Origin: CAYUYV01 sp964561475 | GTDB lineage: Bacteria; Pseudomonadota; Alphaproteobacteria; JAJFIK01 | Assembly (NCBI GenBank): GCA_964561475.1 | Contig: CAZLPU010000053.1 | Location: forward strand, 1-35,110 | DNA length: 35,110 bases | Reading direction: 5' to 3' | Part shown: positions 33,176 to 35,110 of the stretch, piece by piece | Layout of the letters: the number at the start of each line of letters is the position of its first letter | Numbering within the stretch: the first letter of the stretch is position 1 | Notes under the pieces: generated by a model | What the model was told of the DNA's origin: nothing | Database searches by the model: none | Seen by the model: the letters and a program-made list of their open reading frames with translations, nothing else | Program-made: the position numbers and the translations under genes

Positions 33176-33297
33176 TCTAATGGCGCGGCAGCGGTGGACA
33201 GGCGGGCGTTCGCCATGAGCAATAGCAATGAAATGGAGTCGTGGTATAGACACTGGCGTTGCTGCAGCGCAAACCGAATCGGATCGACGAGGTTGAT

Positions 33298-34293
33298 ATG
33301 CCTAGCCCCAAGGATGCGAGCAGTGCTGGCAATGATCCCGTGTGGCCGGTGTCAGCGCAAATCAATCTGGCACCGCCGGATTTGCCCTATTGCCGCCTCC
33401 TGCTCCCCCGCCAGATCAAAAGCCTCTCCCCCCATGTCTCCGAGATTGTTCTGACCCTGGAGACCCAGCCGGGCAAAGGACGATTCGCCGAATCCTGGGA
33501 CGACAATCTCGCCGCGATCAAACGGTTGATTGCAGAAATTGCAGAAACCTACCCCAATGTCGTGTCCCGACCGGTCCTCTATGATGACGCGAGCCGGAGT
33601 GCGGTTCAGGAGAAGCTCGGCCTGCCCTGGACCATCCCAAGGCATGATTTCCGGGGCGGGCCTTTTTTCAGCTACCTTTTCGGCTTGGCCTCAACAGAAC
33701 ACGACACGATTTTTCATCTCGATAGTGACATGATCCTGGGCGGCGATGCGTCCGGCTGGTTTGAAATCGCCTGCCAGCGGCTGGAGAAGCCTGATGTGGC
33801 CGCGGTGGCGCCGCTTGCAGGTCCGCCGACGGACGATGGCTCCCTTGTTCAGGACACGTCCTTGCGGGAAGACAGGCGTGCTCGGGAATACGTCCTCGAC
33901 ACGATCTCGACCCGTATTTTCCTGACGAAGCGCGCCACCCTCAAGACCCTTCTTGAAGAGCCGGTGCGCGCGCCGGCGCGGGGCATGGCATCCGCCCTTC
34001 TCGATGGCAATCCCTTGGCGCAACTCCCGGAAGCCATCATGACCGCCGCCATGCAACGCTGCGGTCTGACCCGCATCGATCTCGCGGGGCCGGGCCTGTT
34101 CTACTCCCTCCACCCGCCCTACAAATCAGCGAAATTCCTGGAGAGTCTGCCCCACATTCTCGAGGCGGTCGATACCAATGAAATGCCTGCGGCCCAGCGG
34201 GGCCATTACGACATCAACGGGGCTTTTTACGATTTCTCGGAAGAGCGGACCCGGCAGAGATGGTGGATGCGCCTGGGCAGGCGCTTGAGCTGA
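33298..34293 (+). CDS. GT-A fold glycosyltransferase-like protein, 331 aa
   Basis: Probable nucleotide-sugar-dependent glycosyltransferase. The strand-loop IFHLDSDMILGG gives a DxD motif (Asp142, Asp144) that would bind the metal and sugar nucleotide. It is preceded by an N-terminal half with alternating strands and helices (VLTLETQPGKGRFAESWDDNLAAIKRLIAE), as in GT-A enzymes. The second half (FLTKRATLKTLL; GLFYSLHPP) fits the acceptor side. There is no transmembrane helix, so it is cytoplasmic or peripheral. The ATG at 33298 has GAGG 5 nt upstream. The acceptor is unknown, and no polysaccharide cluster surrounds it. Confidence 0.65.
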   Translation: MPSPKDASSAGNDPVWPVSAQINLAPPDLPYCRLLLPRQIKSLSPHVSEIVLTLETQPGKGRFAESWDDNLAAIKRLIAEIAETYPNVVSRPVLYDDASRSAVQEKLGLPWTIPRHDFRGGPFFSYLFGLASTEHDTIFHLDSDMILGGDASGWFEIACQRLEKPDVAAVAPLAGPPTDDGSLVQDTSLREDRRAREYVLDTISTRIFLTKRATLKTLLEEPVRAPARGMASALLDGNPLAQLPEAIMTAAMQRCGLTRIDLAGPGLFYSLHPPYKSAKFLESLPHILEAVDTNEMPAAQRGHYDINGAFYDFSEERTRQRWWMRLGRRLS

Positions 34294-34461
34294 CTCCAGC
34301 GCCGGAGATGATCAGCACCCATCTAATGATGGCTCCTGAGTGCCGCTCGGTACCCTCCAACACCATCACCCCGCACACAGACGAATGTTCGAAAGCCCAT
34401 GGGACGTGATGGGGACCGCCCGCCATGGATGACCGTTGCCCGACCCCGTATCGAACGGAAT

Positions 34462-34651
34462 GGACCCGGGGTGCTGGGTGGCGGTTGCCTCACCCCGGGT
34501 CCGACCGATGGCACACTGGCCTGCACCACCTGATTGGGGGGATCAGAACACTGGCCGGGTTGGGGAGGGGTCGTGGGGGTGGACCCGGCCAGGGGTGCAG
34601 ACTGTCTCGGTCTTTGCACCGGGAGGGTCTGCCGCTTGGCGTGACAGACCG
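34462..34651. other. Cluster of three long hairpins, possible structured RNA
   Basis: A perfect 12-bp inverted repeat GGACCCGGGGTG / CACCCCGGGTCC (34462-34473 and 34491-34502), a perfect 10-bp one CTGGCCGGGT / ACCCGGCCAG (34551-34560 and 34583-34592), and a third with GCAGAC / GTCTGC (34597-34602 and 34627-34632) and CGGTCT / AGACCG (34608-34613 and 34646-34651). The motif GGACCCGG occurs three times and once inverted. Direction of transcription, if any, is not clear. Confidence 0.45.
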
Positions 34652-34804
34652 GACCCGGCACACATCTCGAGTAGCACCACAATCCCTAAGGTTTTGTAAA
34701 AGCTGCGATAAATCTCCCCGCCCCTCGCCTTTGACGGGATCGAGCGTCTTCCGCGGGAACCGCCATGGACACGACAGGCCGGATCCATGGCGCAACGGCT
34801 TCGT

Positions 34805-34833
34805 TTCACCTGGCGCGGATCAGGTGCTATGAG
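34805..34833 (+). promoter_or_regulatory. Candidate purB promoter overlapping a palindrome
   Basis: TTCACC (34805-34810) and TATGAG (34828-34833) are 17 bp apart, about 30 bp before the purB ribosome site. CACCTG (34807-34812) and CAGGTG (34821-34826) form an inverted repeat within the spacer, as an operator might. Picked by eye. Confidence 0.3.
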
Positions 34834-34866
34834 AAGCGCTTGTGAGGCCCTTTCCGGAGGACGGCC

Positions 34867-35110
34867 ATGATACCCCGCTATGCCCGCCCGGCTATGACTG
34901 CCATCTGGGACCCTGAAACCCGGTTCCGCATCTGGTTCGAAATCGAAGCCCATGCCTGCGATGCCCAGGCCGATCTCGGTGTCATCCCCAAGGAAGCGGC
35001 CAAGGCCGTCTGGGACCGGGGCGCGTTCGAAGTGGAGCGCATCGACGCCATCGAACGGGAAGTGAAGCACGATGTCATCGCCTTCCTGACCAATCTGGCG
35101 GAGCATGTGG
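34867..35110 (+). CDS. purB: Adenylosuccinate lyase, N-terminal part (cut by the window end)
   Basis: The first 81 residues read MIPRYARPAMTAIWDPETRF, then RIWFEIEAHACDAQADLGVIP and end VKHDVIAFLTNLAEHV. These match the start of adenylosuccinate lyase, with the KHDVIAFL segment that lines the active site. The enzyme splits SAICAR and adenylosuccinate in purine synthesis. The ATG has a strong GGAGG site 6 nt upstream. The frame is open to the window edge, so the gene continues outside. Confidence 0.95.
   Translation, partial: MIPRYARPAMTAIWDPETRFRIWFEIEAHACDAQADLGVIPKEAAKAVWDRGAFEVERIDAIEREVKHDVIAFLTNLAEHV

Larger units (their letters stand above)
34294..34866. other. 573-bp region without a gene, between the glycosyltransferase gene and purB
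   Basis: No convincing reading frame is present. The region holds three strong inverted repeats between 34462 and 34651 and a promoter-like site near 34805. No tRNA, RNase P, SRP or tmRNA signature was recognised. Confidence 0.7.

Noticed and set aside
34294..34866. 6S RNA, SRP RNA or RNase P RNA in the gap before purB
   Set aside because: None of the signature sequences could be recognised; only unassigned hairpins are reported.

Overview
The window looks like a stretch of core and accessory chromosome from a GC-rich alphaproteobacterium. The clues are the start of an adenylosuccinate lyase with a typical alphaproteobacterial N-terminus, a PutA without a DNA-binding domain, an isovaleryl-CoA dehydrogenase, a FrnE-like DsbA protein, MgtE, NnrU and a PleD-like protein. 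The genus cannot be read from the sequence. I saw no rRNA, tRNA, insertion sequence, prophage or CRISPR array. Many genes have strong GGAG-type ribosome binding sites. Most long reading frames opposite real genes are GC-driven shadows.

Layout. 1-6311, minus strand: an unrecognised 630-residue membrane protein closed by a clear rho-independent terminator, a PAPS-type sulfotransferase, and putA. 6506-11374, plus strand, divergent from putA: a likely four-gene operon of a PanC paralogue with altered catalytic motifs, a nitrilase, a lipoprotein beta-lactamase-fold hydrolase and a second secreted one. 11396-13840, minus strand: a membrane protein with a PGAR repeat, a single-domain globin, and a PLP-dependent dehydratase overlapping the globin by 4 bp. 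13998-20168, mixed strands: a bactofilin-like membrane protein, a short-chain dehydrogenase, a PleD-like protein with degenerate receiver and GGDEF domains, a FrnE-like oxidoreductase, a MAPEG protein and a PH/GRAM-like membrane protein. 20421-24572, plus strand: a small secreted protein, a HAD hydrolase, and a DUF1800/DUF1501 pair. 24625-27246, minus strand: a secreted protein with two CAP domains and an M19 dipeptidase homologue with two metal ligands replaced by Gln. 27495-35110: NnrU, isovaleryl-CoA dehydrogenase, a Kelch protein, MgtE, a small membrane-anchored protein, a GT-A glycosyltransferase, a 573-bp gene-free region with strong hairpins, and the 5' part of purB.

How the genes fit together. 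PutA (proline to glutamate), isovaleryl-CoA dehydrogenase (leucine breakdown), the threonine/serine dehydratase-like enzyme, the dipeptidase homologue and the nitrilase suggest a heterotroph that uses amino acids and peptides. The most unusual gene set is the PanC-like/nitrilase/double serine-hydrolase operon, which could form or cleave amide or nitrile bonds in an uncharacterised pathway. A second striking property is the number of short tandem duplications (mostly 12-19 bp, 2-4 copies). They lie in promoters, between genes and, in multiples of 3, inside coding sequence.
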